Shown: piece after piece, positions 32,592 through 44,663 of the stretch
Position numbering within the stretch: the first letter of the stretch is position 1
How the letters are laid out: every line of letters begins with the position of its first letter
NCBI GenBank assembly: GCA_002205965.3
Contig: NADL03000089.1
Span: 186,001-250,000 of the forward strand
DNA length: 64,000 nt
DNA from: Kappaphycus alvarezii
Lineage: Eukaryota; Rhodophyta; Florideophyceae; Gigartinales; Solieriaceae
Reading direction: 5' to 3'
Program-made: the position numbers and the translations under genes
The notes under the pieces: generated by a model
What the model was told of the DNA's origin: nothing
The model's database searches: none
What the model saw: the letters and a program-made list of their open reading frames with translations, nothing else

Positions 32592-33712
32592 CTACTTCCT
32601 GTGTTGTTCCATACTAGAATCGTCGGTCAGGAGGTCTACAAGACCTCGTGATACTGTATTACCCGATGGAATACCAGTTGGCGTCGTTCGACTGATAGTC
32701 GATTGTTGCGGGGTCACTCCAGTGACTGTTGGCGCGTCAACACGCAGTTCACTTGCCCGATCCAAGGGACTTGGGGCTAATTCTACTCTGCCTCTTGAGA
32801 GACGTTCAAAAATTTCTCCATCTTGGATAACGACGGTGTCATCATCGACTTCTTTAACGCTGTAAGGCCCTGTAGCGACAGGTGCTAGCTTATGCTTGCG
32901 GTCTTGATCACCGAAGTATTCCGTTCGAAGGAACACTCAGGACCCGATGGGAATATCATACTTGGGCTTGCGAAGCCTAGCATCGAAGTTACGTTCATTA
33001 AGTGCTTGTTCTTTCTGTATATAAGTATTAGCAGTGCGCATGAGGCGCTTTAACCATGATTGAAACTTCAAGTGGTACTGTCTTTCTGACCAGAAGTCTT
33101 CCAAAGATGGTTAGGCCTGCAAAGAAAGGCTCGTTGGAGCTCTAAATAATACCAACTCAAAGAGATCAATGTTAGTAGTCCTATGGACTTGACTATTTTA
33201 TGCGTACGTCAACGCATCGGTGAACAAATCCAAATCCGTGGGACAGTCAGCAGCGTAGTGCCTCAAGGCAGCGATGATAGTTCTGTTGAACCTTTCCGCT
33301 TGGCCATTGGCCTGTGCGTGGTACGTTGTTGTAAACTTTTGACTGGTCCCTAGGATCCTAGAAATTTCTGGAAGAACTTTGCAGTGAATTGCTTTCCGTT
33401 GTCGGATAATAACTTGGCCGGTGGCCCATAGACAAACAACCAATGGTGCACAAAGGCATTGGCTATTGAAGCCGCAGTGATCCTCTTCAGAGGCACTGTC
33501 CGAACTAATTTCGAATATGGATCGGTTATTACCGATAGGTATCGGTGACCACGTTTGGTCTTGATCAATTTACCGAGAATATCTATCCCAATTAACTCCA
33601 AAGGAGCATCAGGTGGAAACAACTTCAGCTCCTTCCAGTTTTTCCGTAACTTAACCCGATTACGGGCACATGTTGAACAATGCCGCACAACTGCATAACA
33701 ATCCAATGCCAT
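32592..33712 (-). CDS. gypsy integrase (frame-broken)
   Basis: Minus-strand pieces: the zinc region VVRHCSTCARN; core first Asp LELIGIDILG; second Asp AKLLSDNGKQF; then after a frame change TTYHAQANGQAERFNRTI with the third acidic residue (AERFNRT); and finally a GPY/F-like module (VATGPYSVKEVDDDTVVI) at 32592-32936. The triad is therefore readable but spread over at least three frames. It continues toward the chromodomain. Together they would insert the element's cDNA. Confidence 0.85.
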
Positions 33713-33718
33713 GGAGGG

Positions 33719-35500
33719 TTAGTAGTAATAATTTGATAAGGACTTGTACATCTGTCTCCCTCTTGGTTGACCTGAGGTCGGGCCATAATGCCCTACTACT
33801 GGTACTATATCTTGTAAAGACTTTGGAATTATAATTTGAATCCTGTTAGAGTATGTCCTACATAGGTAACTTTCATCAGTTTTCGCATCCATGGAGAATG
33901 GAATTTGTTCTCCATTGTCGAGCATAGTTCTTAAAGCTTGACACAGTGGATCGGAATCCTTTTCACGTACTAAATCTTCGGGAGTTATGGCCACGAACTC
34001 TTCAAGTTCTGTTGGGCTCTGAATAGCGAGTATTGAACTTACTTTATCATCGTAGGTATCGATGTCTCCTTCAAGGGGACTTGCAGATTCATTCTCCTCT
34101 AATAAGAGGTATGTGTAGGTTTCTTCACATAAGAAACATAGAATTTCTTCGTTGACGTTTGAAGTCGTTGCGCCTGCAGTCTCAAGACGAGAGAGTGCAT
34201 CCACTTGGGTGTTTTCACGACCCTTCTTGTACTTGATCTCAAAGCAATATTCCCTTAGGCGTTGACGCCATCGAGTTAAACGCCCTGATGAATCATTGAA
34301 GTTCATCAACCACCTTAATGTAGCATGATCGGTGTTCACAATGCACTTTTACATCATTAAATAGGGCCTCAATAGTTCTAAAGCCCATTCTACTGCTAGG
34401 CACTCCAGTTCTGTAACAGAATATATTGCTTCGGCGTCCAAAACGGTCCTTGAGAAGAAATCTAAAAATTTGCGTTCACCATCAGGGTGAGTCTGAAATA
34501 ACACAGTTCCAAGCTGTAACGTAGAAGATTCTGTATCAACAGAATAAAGAAGCCTTGTTTTGGGTAAAACCAATACTGGTGGCGAAAAAATCGCCTCTTT
34601 CAATTCATGGAACGCTTGTTCCTCACTGGGACCAAAATTTCGTAAGTTAACTGGTTCTCCTTTCCTAAGGAGCTTGTTCAAAGTATGCGCAATGCGCGTG
34701 AAATCCTTGATAAAACTTCTGTATTCGTTGCGCAATCCCAAAAAGCTTCTTAGCTGAGTTTGAGTCCTTGGCATCTTTACCTCGTATAAAGCAGTAATAC
34801 GGACCTCATCGACCTCTAGCCTTCCTGGCTTGATTACATGACCAAGACATTTGATCTTATCTGTAAAGAACTCACAAGTCCTCAACTTGAGGGTAATACC
34901 TGCCCTTTTTATGGTCTGCAATACTGCATTCACATGGTTGATATGTTCCTCTCCGGTACGGGAAAAGATGATGACATCACCTTAGGTACACACGACCTGA
35001 TGTCCACTTGTATGGTGACAACGGCAGTATGTTAAGAGCACGTTGAAACGTAGATGGTGCATTGGTTAAACCCAATGGCATCCTTTTAAAACTGTACAGT
35101 CCACTGTAGCATGAAAAAGACTTTTTGTCCCGATCTTCTGGTGAGATAGGTATTTACCAATACCCCCAGTTAGCATCTAATGGTGCGAAAACGTTTGCTT
35201 CTCCTATGGAGTCAGTACACTCGTCCATACAAGGTATGGAATAAGAATCCTTAATTGTAACTGCATTCAGTTTCCTATAATCGATACAAAATCAGATAGA
35301 TCCATCTGGTTTGGAACCAGTAATATGGTAGAAGCTCAATCCGACTGCGCCGGTTCAATGATGCCCGCCTTGAGCATCTTCTGGACTTCTTGTCCTTCAT
35401 CTTCCCTGGCCTTATGGCCTGCACGATATGGTGTTTGAACAATAGGTCGGGTCCCTGGGACGAGGTCAATACGATGCGTTGTAGTCTTAATTTACCCAAG
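33719..35500 (-). CDS. gypsy reverse transcriptase and RNase H (frame-broken)
   Basis: RT begins near 35480 (HRIDLVPGTRPI) and continues LLVPKPDGSI, CIDYRKLNAVTIKD and APLDA, then MPLGLTNAPSTFQRA near 35060. At 34960-34992 the expected YLDDVIIFS is disrupted: TACCTA is followed by extra bases before GATGTCATC, so the catalytic pair is lost and the frame shifts. The connection and RNase H follow (CLGHVIKPGRLEVDEV, SFLGLRNEYRSFI, YSVDTESSTLQLGTVL, MNTDHATLRWLMNF, VDALSRL). This copy cannot make active RT. Confidence 0.88.
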
Positions 35501-36148
35501 GGAACCATCCCACATTGAGGAATACTTCCCAACATTTCTCGAAACTGCTCTCGAAGAGCATCTTGAATATGACTCAAGTCAAGGTCATCAACTCCTAATA
35601 GTTGATTTCTATCTGATACAGCTTTCGTATCCTGTTTTTCCTTGGAATCTACATGATTCTCGTTTACTATAACTTCCTTAAGGGAAGTATCTTCCGGTAC
35701 CTTCATGGTACTTAAAGGTTTTGCTTCTGCAACTAGCAATGACTCACATGAGTCCTTATCGTGGTAGGTCTCTACCATACTCACCACTTCACCTGTTCTA
35801 ACGGGACTTCGGATCATTGCCATAGGGTTAGGAAGCGTGGTAGGAACCACTTGATTTTTTCATATCCTTTTAGGATAATTGGCAAAGTTTTCTGTAAGCA
35901 ACTTCAATGGTTGGTCCTTCTCGAACTTTGTAACACCGTTGGCTACGGCTAGACCGTGAATTTTATACAACTTCGAAAAGGGGTTGACAAAGCAGTCCAC
36001 ACACATCAGAGGTAACTTGAATCACCATCTGGGATTCCGGGGGAATTGTGAACGATTGTGCACAAAGAAACTTGTTATTTATTCGCTTTTGCGATACGTC
36101 TTCCTGTCCCTCGGGAACTGGAAAATTGAATCCTGCCTTTTTCAAAGT

Positions 36149-36496
36149 TCATCTTGTGATAGGGACGGATGAACCGTCATCGAGCTCGACTTTCCTAAGT
36201 CTTGGCCTGATTGACACAACAAATCTGTCGCAATAGTCTGCAACAAGGATGAACGGTGCTGGTAGTCCGTCACAGACTATGAAGTCCACGTATACTAAGC
36301 TCGTTCCCAGTATGAAGTCCACGTATACTAAGCTCGTTCCCAGCCTAATAAGCAATTTGATTGTTCCTCTCACAGAGAGTGGATTATTGTTTGCGTCGCA
36401 GATGTCCGGCAACGGACCTGAGCGAATCTGGTGTTCCATCTCCTTGGGGAGTTCACTTCTTCTTATGAAGTTCGGTCCGGCGCCAGTGTCTAACAT
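36149..36496 (-). CDS. gypsy aspartic protease
   Basis: The 115-codon frame starts LDTGAGPNFI, the retroviral-type protease active-site box, and includes a hydrophobic strand region and the second-loop-like VADYCDRFVVSI. An 11-residue block, LGTSLVYVDFI, is present twice in tandem because of a 33-bp duplication (36278-36343). It cleaves the Gag-Pol precursor. Between it and RT lies a poorly conserved linker (35500-36148). Confidence 0.75.
   Translation of the reverse strand: MLDTGAGPNFIRRSELPKEMEHQIRSGPLPDICDANNNPLSVRGTIKLLIRLGTSLVYVDFILGTSLVYVDFIVCDGLPAPFILVADYCDRFVVSIRPRLRKVELDDGSSVPITR
36278..36343. repeat. 33-bp tandem duplication inside the protease
   Basis: Two adjacent identical units, 36278-36310 and 36311-36343, beginning TATGAAGTCCACG. 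In frame, it adds 11 residues to the protease without a frameshift. Confidence 0.9.
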
Positions 36497-36989
36497 TGCT
36501 AGAGCGCTAACGTAATTACAATGTCTACATAGATCTTTTAGATTCTATTAGCGAGAGCAAAGATAGGACCTGGGTGTTTTGGATACTTGTACCGGACCCA
36601 AGGTCTCTTAAGTATCAACTGGGTAGTAACCCTACTCACTACAGTATTAATCTTAACAGATTATTGTACAATTTTGCTTTTCAACAATGGCGTGGTCATT
36701 GTTGTCTAGAACATCTTCTGCCAATATCTGGTCATGAGAGCGGCGTAGCGACACCCCAGAGTGAGACATGGCCTTTTTTGTTCCCTCCATGGGAGCTCCC
36801 ACTTCTAGTTTTTCGATTGGGTCTTTATGACCGCTTGTTCTTGCTCTACTGAGCTATGTTGAGGAGTCTACTCCAGTTGGACTACGCTGGCTTGAGCCGT
36901 CTTAATAATTTCCGAAACGGACTTGCTTACCAGTGTACCGGTTGCTTGTTGGGCCAAGAATTGGCCCACTCGCTCGTAACTTGTTCTGG

Positions 36990-38694
36990 GCACATTGTAC
37001 TTCTCCATTGGAGATTACGCTTCGTAGTTCTTCAGAACGGTTTCCATATCTTTAATAGGATGTACGCAATCTGTGGGCACATGTCTATGCTTGAAATTCT
37101 CATAGCAAATGGTGTTATGTCTCCTCTGGGCCTGATAAGGCGACTAATAGGGGGTCTTTGGAACCCTCCCGGGCGATTCTGCCTGGTGAGATGATCCTGG
37201 TATGGAAGAGCCGGAGCCCTTTGGATCCTTGAGGAGACTTCTAAGGCTTATGCTGTTTCGACTAGTTTCGATGGTGCACTTGTCTCTTGTGCGACACTAG
37301 AGTTTCTTCCGAATAGGAAGGGACTTCGAATGTCCCCTCTTGTAAGAGTTTCATTCCCTTCCGCGGTAGGCTATAAGGGCCTACAAATTGAGACTCTCTT
37401 GAGTCTAGCAAAGACTGCAAAATGTTTACAGAACCTCGATTAGTACTCCACCTTGGATGAATTGTCTTCGATGGGGGCGAGGACGCCCTATTCGTGGTGG
37501 ATAATCTAGCCACCCTGTCACAGGAAACCCTGCAGGTAGGTGAATGAGCTCTTGCTCTAACAGCGTCGCCCTTCGCTTGGAGTAAGTATACAAGTTCCAA
37601 AAAGGAAATGTTTTTGTTCAAGTCGCGATACCTCGCAATAATGGAAGTAATGGTCTTATCATTACCGTCAACAAACATAGTCATCAACTCTTGTGAAGTG
37701 TGTAAATCACCATAACGGTTTGAACCGTCTGTCAGACGCATATAAAACGTCTTTTTATCCTCAATAGGAAGTTGCCTGATGTCTTGCAGTTGCATAACTG
37801 CATTATGAATGGCATCATTCATTGCAAAGCTTCTGAGAAGCCACTGGACAGCCTCGGGCCAGGCAGTGATTCCTCCCTGCTCAGGGCTTGTCGTTTCCGA
37901 AACCGATCGGAACATTTGGCGTGGTATTACACCAAGGATATCGGGCAATACCCTAGAAGATTGCGCCTCCGACATACCTTGATGGTCAAACTCAAGCAAT
38001 AACTTATGTACGAAGTCTAATACAGCAAAAGGGTCATCTCCTGAGAAGAAATGTTCCTTATGGAGTTTGGTACTGATACCCTTTGCCAAGTATCGTACCT
38101 TACCCGATTCTCTCGACGTTAAACCTTGCGATTTATTATCCAAGCGATAGGTCCTATAGGACACAATCTTTTCCATCAAATGGTTCGTTGGTCGGATCCC
38201 ACGGAGCCCTTCCTAAGATGTACCACGAAGGTCTCTTGTCATCAACCTGTAGGTTGCACTTCTGTACGACTGAGTCTTACGGGACTTCGTTTTACTTGAT
38301 CCTCTGGATCTTGCTTTTCTACAGGTCCTACCTCTTTCATAGATGGACAGCTCCAAACTTTCGGTATTGGGCGAGTAGTCGCTATCTTCTTGATCATCAT
38401 CCTCACCATTTGAGGAAGCTTTGAAGTCCGAAGACGATCTGGAACTGGGATCCGTGGGATTGCCGTACTTGCTCTTTTTCGAGATCTTTCTCCTGTTTTT
38501 ACGGGAAATTCTGTGAGACTCCTTAGAATCCTTATCTTTCCGTGTCTCCTTATGAGAATTATGTTGAAGAGACCTTGACGATCTAAATCAATGTTGAATG
38601 TATCAAATTCTTGAACTCCTGTTATGGGAACAATTGTAACGTCGGTACTTGCGTCCTCAATCTTGGATAGCCTCCTGGCTACACGTTCAAACAT
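36990..38694 (-). CDS. gypsy gag (frame-broken)
   Basis: The frame 37262-38179 holds a capsid-like region: FFSGDDPFAVLDFVHKLLLEF, then QWLLRSFAMNDAIHNAVMQL and ELMTMFVDGNDKTITSI. The frame 38242-38694 upstream is basic and Ser/Arg-rich (matrix-like). Near 37066-37107 CYENFKHRHVPTDC is a zinc knuckle in which the second Cys is replaced by Asn. A frame change separates it from the capsid. The order gag then protease fits the element. Further 5' (38700-39213) is untranslated or too decayed. Confidence 0.7.
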
Positions 38695-39213
38695 GGCATC
38701 AGTATGATTTTTCAGTTTTGTATTGCTCTCAAATGCTTGATTGGCATTCGTTCGGATGAACGAAATATCATTCTCAAGAGAATTAAGGATTCCCTCAAAT
38801 GAGCCTTACTCAAGCAACGAGATAAAAATCTCTGCACGATTAACCTTTTATAAGGTTTCTTCCTTAACTTGGGCTATATCATCTTGGAAACTATTCACTT
38901 CAACGGTAATTGTTTCCTTCAATTCCTCGCGCAGCCCGTTGCACATTTCCTGACATCTTTCTATTACAGAAAGCTTTGGAACGGACGTTTCATCAGCGTC
39001 TCTTGTTCCAAGGGCTGAACCAGCTCTCGGTGCGATCCTTCCTCAAGCAAAGGTTTTTGGATACTGAACGGGTGACTCGATGAGTCAACATTGTCGAAAT
39101 GTTCGATCTTAAGCAAAGTGGGTGTAATACCTCTTAACAATAATTGTGGTTACGAAAACCAAAGAATGTTTCCAAAAACGCGAATATAGATCACCAAGAA
39201 CTCTCTGCTTCTA

Positions 39214-39226
39214 GGTCCGGAGACCA
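39214..39226 (-). other. gypsy primer binding site
   Basis: The minus strand five bases inside the 5' LTR reads TGGTCTCCGGACC. It starts with TGG, which pairs with a tRNA 3' CCA end. The tRNA identity was not determined. Confidence 0.65.
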
Positions 39227-39231
39227 AAATT

Positions 39232-40070
39232 TGTAGTGCAATGCACCGAACTGGACCTACAAAGATAACGCTCCTTATTGCGTAAAGCAATGACTACTCG
39301 GTGTTTAACGCCGCTTTCTCTTTATTCCCTCTGCGGATAATTAGCTGGTGAGTTATCAGAACTCAAGGTGGTAGAGGCTTATCGGAAGCAAGAGGAAGAA
39401 AGTATGTCAGCAGCCGAAAGAGGGTGCGCCTTACGCGTGGAAACAAACAAAAGGTAATAACATCCGATACTCGTCCTCAGCGAAACAGGACAGTGGGATA
39501 CTAGTCCTCCCAAAAAGGACACAAGGGATACACGTCCTCCCTATGAATACAAAAGGGATACAAGTCTTCCCTATGGGGACAATACTCACCAAAAAGGTAC
39601 AAACCAGAAACAATAAACAGGCTAGAAGGACAAGCTAGCGGGAGAGGGACGAAGGGGATAGTAGCTACTATAGCTGCAAGTACGGGAGGCTTAGCTGAAA
39701 GGAGCGCGAGTTGCAGGAGCGACAACTAGAGCTAGAACCAAAAACTGGTAAAGTCGTTGGTACCTTCGGTACATTTACTAGCGTGGGCATCAAATGTCAA
39801 GGATAAATACTAAATTAGAAGTTAACTTGTTAACCGAGCTCACTAGTTTACAACAAGTGTCACTCTATTAGCCAGTTAGCCATAAATAAATATCAAGATC
39901 AGTTAGAGGTCCCGTGCAATGCCTAATAGGGGAGCTTACCGTACAGTGCACTGTAAAGTGTTAAAACAGCTTGGGGCACGTTCCACCTTCCATTTAGAGC
40001 TTTAAAAAAAAGTGTTAAAAAAATAGATTATAGAAACCAATTTATAAAAATAGAGTACTATTGCACTACA
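39232..40070 (-). repeat. gypsy 5' LTR
   Basis: 839 bp, about 97-98% identical by eye to 27822-28658. It starts TGTAGTGCAA and ends TTGCACTACA. It carries the same hairpin repeat array and a GTACAGTGCACTGTAAAGTG palindromic stretch near 39940. Confidence 0.92.
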
Positions 40071-41013
40071 ATCGGGACCAGCGAGAGGCCAAAGGGAAAG
40101 TTTTTTTTGGAAGAAGACAACTAGAAGAGGGCGCTTCGTCCCAGCTGCCACTCCGAGGAATTTATCCGTCACCTAATTTGCGGCTTGGCATTCCGTCACA
40201 GCCCTGCCTTGGCGTTCTTAAATGCTCATCTTACCACCGCGAAGAAGGTGTCGTCGGAGCACTGGAGAATCATGCTGCGCAGGCATCTCGGTCTCCCAGT
40301 CTACACAAGACTAAGTGCCTTTGAAATTCCACTATTGCCAGCAGGATCTGGATGTTCATGTTGACCATACCGAATGCCGCTTTGTCTCAGAGTTTGGTCA
40401 CGTTCACCGCCACAACTCCGCTCGCAACGTGTTTGCGTGGCAGGCTTTCCGCTCCGCAGGCCTTGAATATGAGTTTGAAGTGAATCCATTCCCCGGTTCG
40501 GACTACAGGCCCGCCAAAATTCTCCTCGTGTAACCCCCCTGGGACAATGAAGCCGGCCTGCCGGACCGACCCATCGCATTCGTCGTCGCCGTGATATCCC
40601 CATTCAAGCGGTCCTCAAACACCAAAGCAACGCAGGTCTCCGGTGGGGCTGCCGGCCTCACTTACCAAGGCAAGATCCAGGATCTACAGAAAAAGCTTTC
40701 AAGGCGCCTAGTGCCCCCTTCCCTGCTCTCTCTCGACCCAGGTTTTCGATTCCAGCCTCTGGTTTTCGACACGCTCGGTGTCCCTTCTCCGGAGACGGCA
40801 ATATTTCTCGAAGAGTTTGTACCACTTGAAGCCAGGAAATGCCACATCTCGGACACTAATATTCGCACACGCATCTACCAGCGTATTTGTTGCGCTATGT
40901 GGGCGTCGGTGGCTATGGCCACCGACTCGCTTGATCCACTGCATGTTACCGATTTGGTCCATCCAGTTAGTTTTTCACTGAATGGTCGGCCAGTTGATGC
41001 ACAATCAAGATAA
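40071..41013 (+). mobile_element. RT element C, right part with nuclease-like C-terminus
   Basis: This continues the frame interrupted by the gypsy element (GKVFFGRRQLEEGASSQL; LRLGIPSQPCLG). Then come CQQDLDVHVDHTEC, RHNSARNVFAWQAFRSAGL and PFPGSDYRPAKILLV, and, after a stop, PIAFVVAVISPFKRSS with FRFQPLVFDTLGVPSPETA. The arrangement C....D...H...C, RHN..R, RPA(D)I and F-V-VISP parallels the C-terminal domain of copies A and B (GDH..HC...RRHD...GGTDFFDISFVN, LGGW.P.A). It is therefore a related but distinct RT element. It ends at a TAA at 41011-41013. Confidence 0.65.
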
Positions 41014-42950
41014 GCAATGAGTAAAAATCTTCTTTTTCTTGGAGTCAAGCAGAAATATCAGGTTTCTAGTTCCCCAGTTTTTTGCCAATAAGAAGGTCGG
41101 AATGTGGGGGAAAAAATTTTCCCACAAAATCTGTGAATCCATCTCTTCTCGACTGACTACATCCAACCTTCACTTCATCTCGCTCGGCGCCTGCACACGG
41201 CGTGGACGCCGGACCTTCATCCGGCTCTTCCTCAGGAGATTGCCCGTCACGGCTGCAGAGCTCTTGTAGCAACGTTCTTGTCGATGATCACATCGGATGG
41301 ATTGCCTCTCCGCGCCCCCAGCGCACGTGAGAATAACTGGGGAAGGTGTATAAGGATGGATCTATTAGTCGAAAAAGGCCTGCTAAGTCTGTCGGAGAAC
41401 ATATTTTCGAGTAGAATCCGAGTTCATATCGTCGACTAATTGATTTGAACTATGCATACGCGTAGAGCTTGAGTTCTGAAGGCCCATATGTAAAAACCTG
41501 TAAACAGTGATGATTTGACGTCCGTGAAACCTGGTTAGCATGGCAAACTAGAGCACTACAGCAAAATATGCATGGTTCTCTGCGTTTTATTCGAAGAAAA
41601 CAAAGATGGATCTTACTCTGCTTGTCTGTGTGTGATTTTATTTGAGATTGGAACTTTAACTTCAGAGATATGCATGGAGCTCTTTACAGCAGTACAAGTT
41701 TGCTCACTAGAATCTTAGAACTATGGCTGTTGTTTACTACAACAGTATTTAATGCGCAATCATAGCAGAAACTAAAGTGGAGAGGAGACAACCAAAAATA
41801 AAACAAAAATAGGGAACAATCGAAAAAAGTTTCACAATCCATTCCACCCATAAAAGTCTACCGTAGTTTGCCGCGCTTAAATCCACCGTTTTTTTGAAGG
41901 AATGCGGGGGTTTGTTGTCCTCACAGCCTTGCAGGCTTGTCTTCAAGCTCTTTAGTCCGAAGTCCTCGCCGTTGTCGTCGCCTTCTCTATCTGTAAGCCT
42001 ATGTGCGGGAGTTTTTAAAGGCTCCTGAATCCTCGGTTCAGGTGGTGAAGTTCTGTTCCAGTCCTTTTCTCGCTTGAGAGGCCAATTGGTTCAGCCATTT
42101 CTTGGAGTCGTCCGTCTAGCAGAACCCGAGGTCTTGTGTAGTGCGGATTTGTCTATAATCAATAAAGCGCCATTATTTATTTTTTACCTGTGAACCACTT
42201 TCCAACCTGTTGCTGGTGCTAGCATTCAACAGCAATGATTTGTACACTATTTATAAAGATTTAACCAAAGGCCAGCTACTTTGCTATTTTAAAATAAGCA
42301 AATAATTGAATATTTGCCAAATGTGTTACCTAAAACACTAGACTATTAATCTTTATTAGGGCTCCCCCTCAAATAATCGAATACTAAAGCAAATACTCAG
42401 CTAAATATCAAAAAAAAGTTAGATTGAAACAGTTATGTAATAGCGTAAAATGAATCAAAACAGTAAAATGAACAAAAAATTACGGAAATATCGGCCAATT
42501 TCGCAATTACCTAGTAATTTTATTTTCGAACAAACATATTACGCAAAAAAGCAATGTTTGCACAACAGAACGTCCTAGTTATTTCGAAAAAACCGCGGGA
42601 ACTATGTGACAACCATATGTATCGAGCTTCGTCGCTCGTCCAGTTCCCCACATTACTGCTGACCTCAACCTTCGACGACGTCACACCCTACCGTTCGCCA
42701 AATAAAGCAAATATATTCCTTCGATGCCAGCAATGCAATCGCTATGCTTGCTAATGTGTTTCTCACGAGAGAGCATGAATTGGATCAGTAAAGTGCATCC
42801 CACGTATTGCCTGAATCCGAATCTGAAAACGACGGCCACTCCCCAATTATCGATACTTTCTTCGCCAATGGAGGCTCAAAAACTATTTTCCAAGTGGCGA
42901 AATTTGATGAGAAGGCAGGCGTTTTGAGACTGTTACGACACGTTGCATAA
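41014..42950. other. no gene recognised
   Basis: AT-rich. Short frames only (up to 76 codons). No terminal repeat could be paired with the transposase relic that follows. Confidence 0.4.
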
Positions 42951-42959
42951 GCGCATTAT

Positions 42960-43990
42960 ACCGAAATTAAATGTGGGTAGAGGCGGTAAGTCTATGCTCA
43001 CAGCTAAGGGATGTGGTCTCTGTGACTTTAACAGTTCTGAAACACGGTAGCCGGTGGGACTTTCTGGAAGGAATGTTTCGAACTAGAGGTCCAACGTTTG
43101 AACGCCTTATTATGAAGTTTATTCCGTTCTTGGCTGCGTTTCTGGCCGGCAGCTTAATCGGTGGCGTTGCAGATGCGTACCCGATGAGTCGCCTAGTGTA
43201 AAAAAAGATGGCGTTTAAATATCATATCTATGAATGCTACGCTAATGATGTAAAGTCTCATCAATGTAACCGCCTGAACGGAAATTTAGAAGAGGGAACC
43301 AAGTAATCCTCTTGGAAAACATCACATGTACGGTTACAAGCTAGAGGTGTCCGTTTTGTCTAATGGATTGGCTACTTACTGTAGTAGGCACTATCCGGTA
43401 TCTATCTCTGATATCCCAATTTTTGATGCGTAACAGGCCTTTCATAAGCAGGCATTACGCAAAAAACGGACGAGAAAGATATGGCTGACTTTGGGCCTTT
43501 GGACGAAAACATCCCGATGAGTGGGCGGTGCTCACTGAGAAGGGGTGTCAAGGGGCTATCGAGCAATTTAGAGCTATATATCCGAAGAAGAAGCCCGCGC
43601 ATGGTCACTTAACAATTGAAGGTGAAGCAGAAAATAAGATGAAGTCTTCCTATCGTATTATTGTGAAATTTTTTTGGGCTTATATGTTCTCTATTGGCAA
43701 TAATTTCCCTGAAGTAAAGGTGAAATGAGTCAAGCTACGATACTATTTCGGCCTTATGTGTTGCCTTTACTAACCTTCAAATTCTTGACAATCCGTTTCT
43801 TCGCGGTGATGGGGAGTACTAAATCAAATTCTGAAACCGTCAGTATGAAGTGTGAGCGAAATCTGTGAAGAAGCCTAAAGTAGCGCACAAAACTTATCGT
43901 GCTCGTCGTAAGATGCGTATGTATTTCTCCATGAGCCATTCCTCCTTGGATTCGGAGTAGTTTATGGATCTTCTTCATCCGAAGTTTAGA
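42960..43990 (+). mobile_element. PIF/Harbinger-like (DDE_4) transposase relic, copy 1
   Basis: The plus strand reads VTLTVLKHGSRWDFLEGMF and TRGPTFERLIMKFI near 43020-43130, then YGYKLEVSVLSNGLAT with YPVSISDIPIFDA (second Asp) near 43330-43430, then DEWAVLTEKGCQGAIEQF and a degenerate ENFFGR-like SYRIIVKFFWAYM near 43650, and a basic tail KTYRARRKMRM. Order and motifs match copy 2 at 44.7-46.2 kb. Stops and frame changes abound. Confidence 0.65.
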
Positions 43991-44663
43991 AAGTACTGCG
44001 TTTCTCATTTTAAATGGTTGTTATTTTTAAAAGAGTGTGATGCGTTATGAAACTAGAGACCATTCCCAGAATAAATTGTTTCTGAAGCATTGAGATTATT
44101 AGGAATATTTATTTGGCGGAAATTGTTTTATCTTCTTTTTTAAATTGTAAAATATGTTTCGAACGTTGTTATGAGCAAGCTCAGACCCTACTTACCCATC
44201 AATTTTCTAATTTCGAGCCTGGTCATTTTGTTTGAAACATATTCTGGCGTGACCACCGCTCTACAGTATTACTGCAGAATGACAATTATTCTGCCTATAT
44301 AATCACATATTTTTTTAATTGGGGTCCTATCAAGCAATAAAGTTTCGTTTATTCGAACAAAGCCATTTCTGAGAACATGGAATTGTTTTTTGTAGTTACA
44401 CCTTATTTTATTCAATCACTGACCATTTTAATAGATAGGTCTCGTTTTGATTAAATACTGCTTTTTGTGTAATAACTCAGTCTTTGCGGTGAATTCCTAT
44501 TGTAAGTCAAAAGATATGACTGCGAAAAGTATATTGTTTTTTAACCATCTGAAAAAAGCCGAGTCATTCCGTAATTACTGGGCGCCAAAGTAAACATAAT
44601 TTCAATATAAAACAAGCCTGTAGTCTCTTTTGAATTGCCCGCGCTTATTCTGATACTAATTCA

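Larger units (their letters stand above)
27822..40070 (-). mobile_element. Ty3/gypsy chromovirus-type LTR retrotransposon
   Basis: A 12.25-kb element between LTRs 27822-28658 and 39232-40070. The LTR ends form a perfect 10-bp inverted repeat in the right copy (TGTAGTGCAA ... TTGCACTACA). Flanks are ACCGG (27817-27821) and ATCGG (40071-40075), a 5-bp target duplication with one change. Minus-strand order is gag, protease, RT, RNase H, integrase, chromodomain, which is Ty3/gypsy, chromovirus branch. The LTRs differ at roughly 20 positions, so it is older than the copia element. Pol has several frame breaks, including one at the RT active site. A plus-strand coding region lies at 28.8-30.8 kb. 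Confidence 0.92.
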
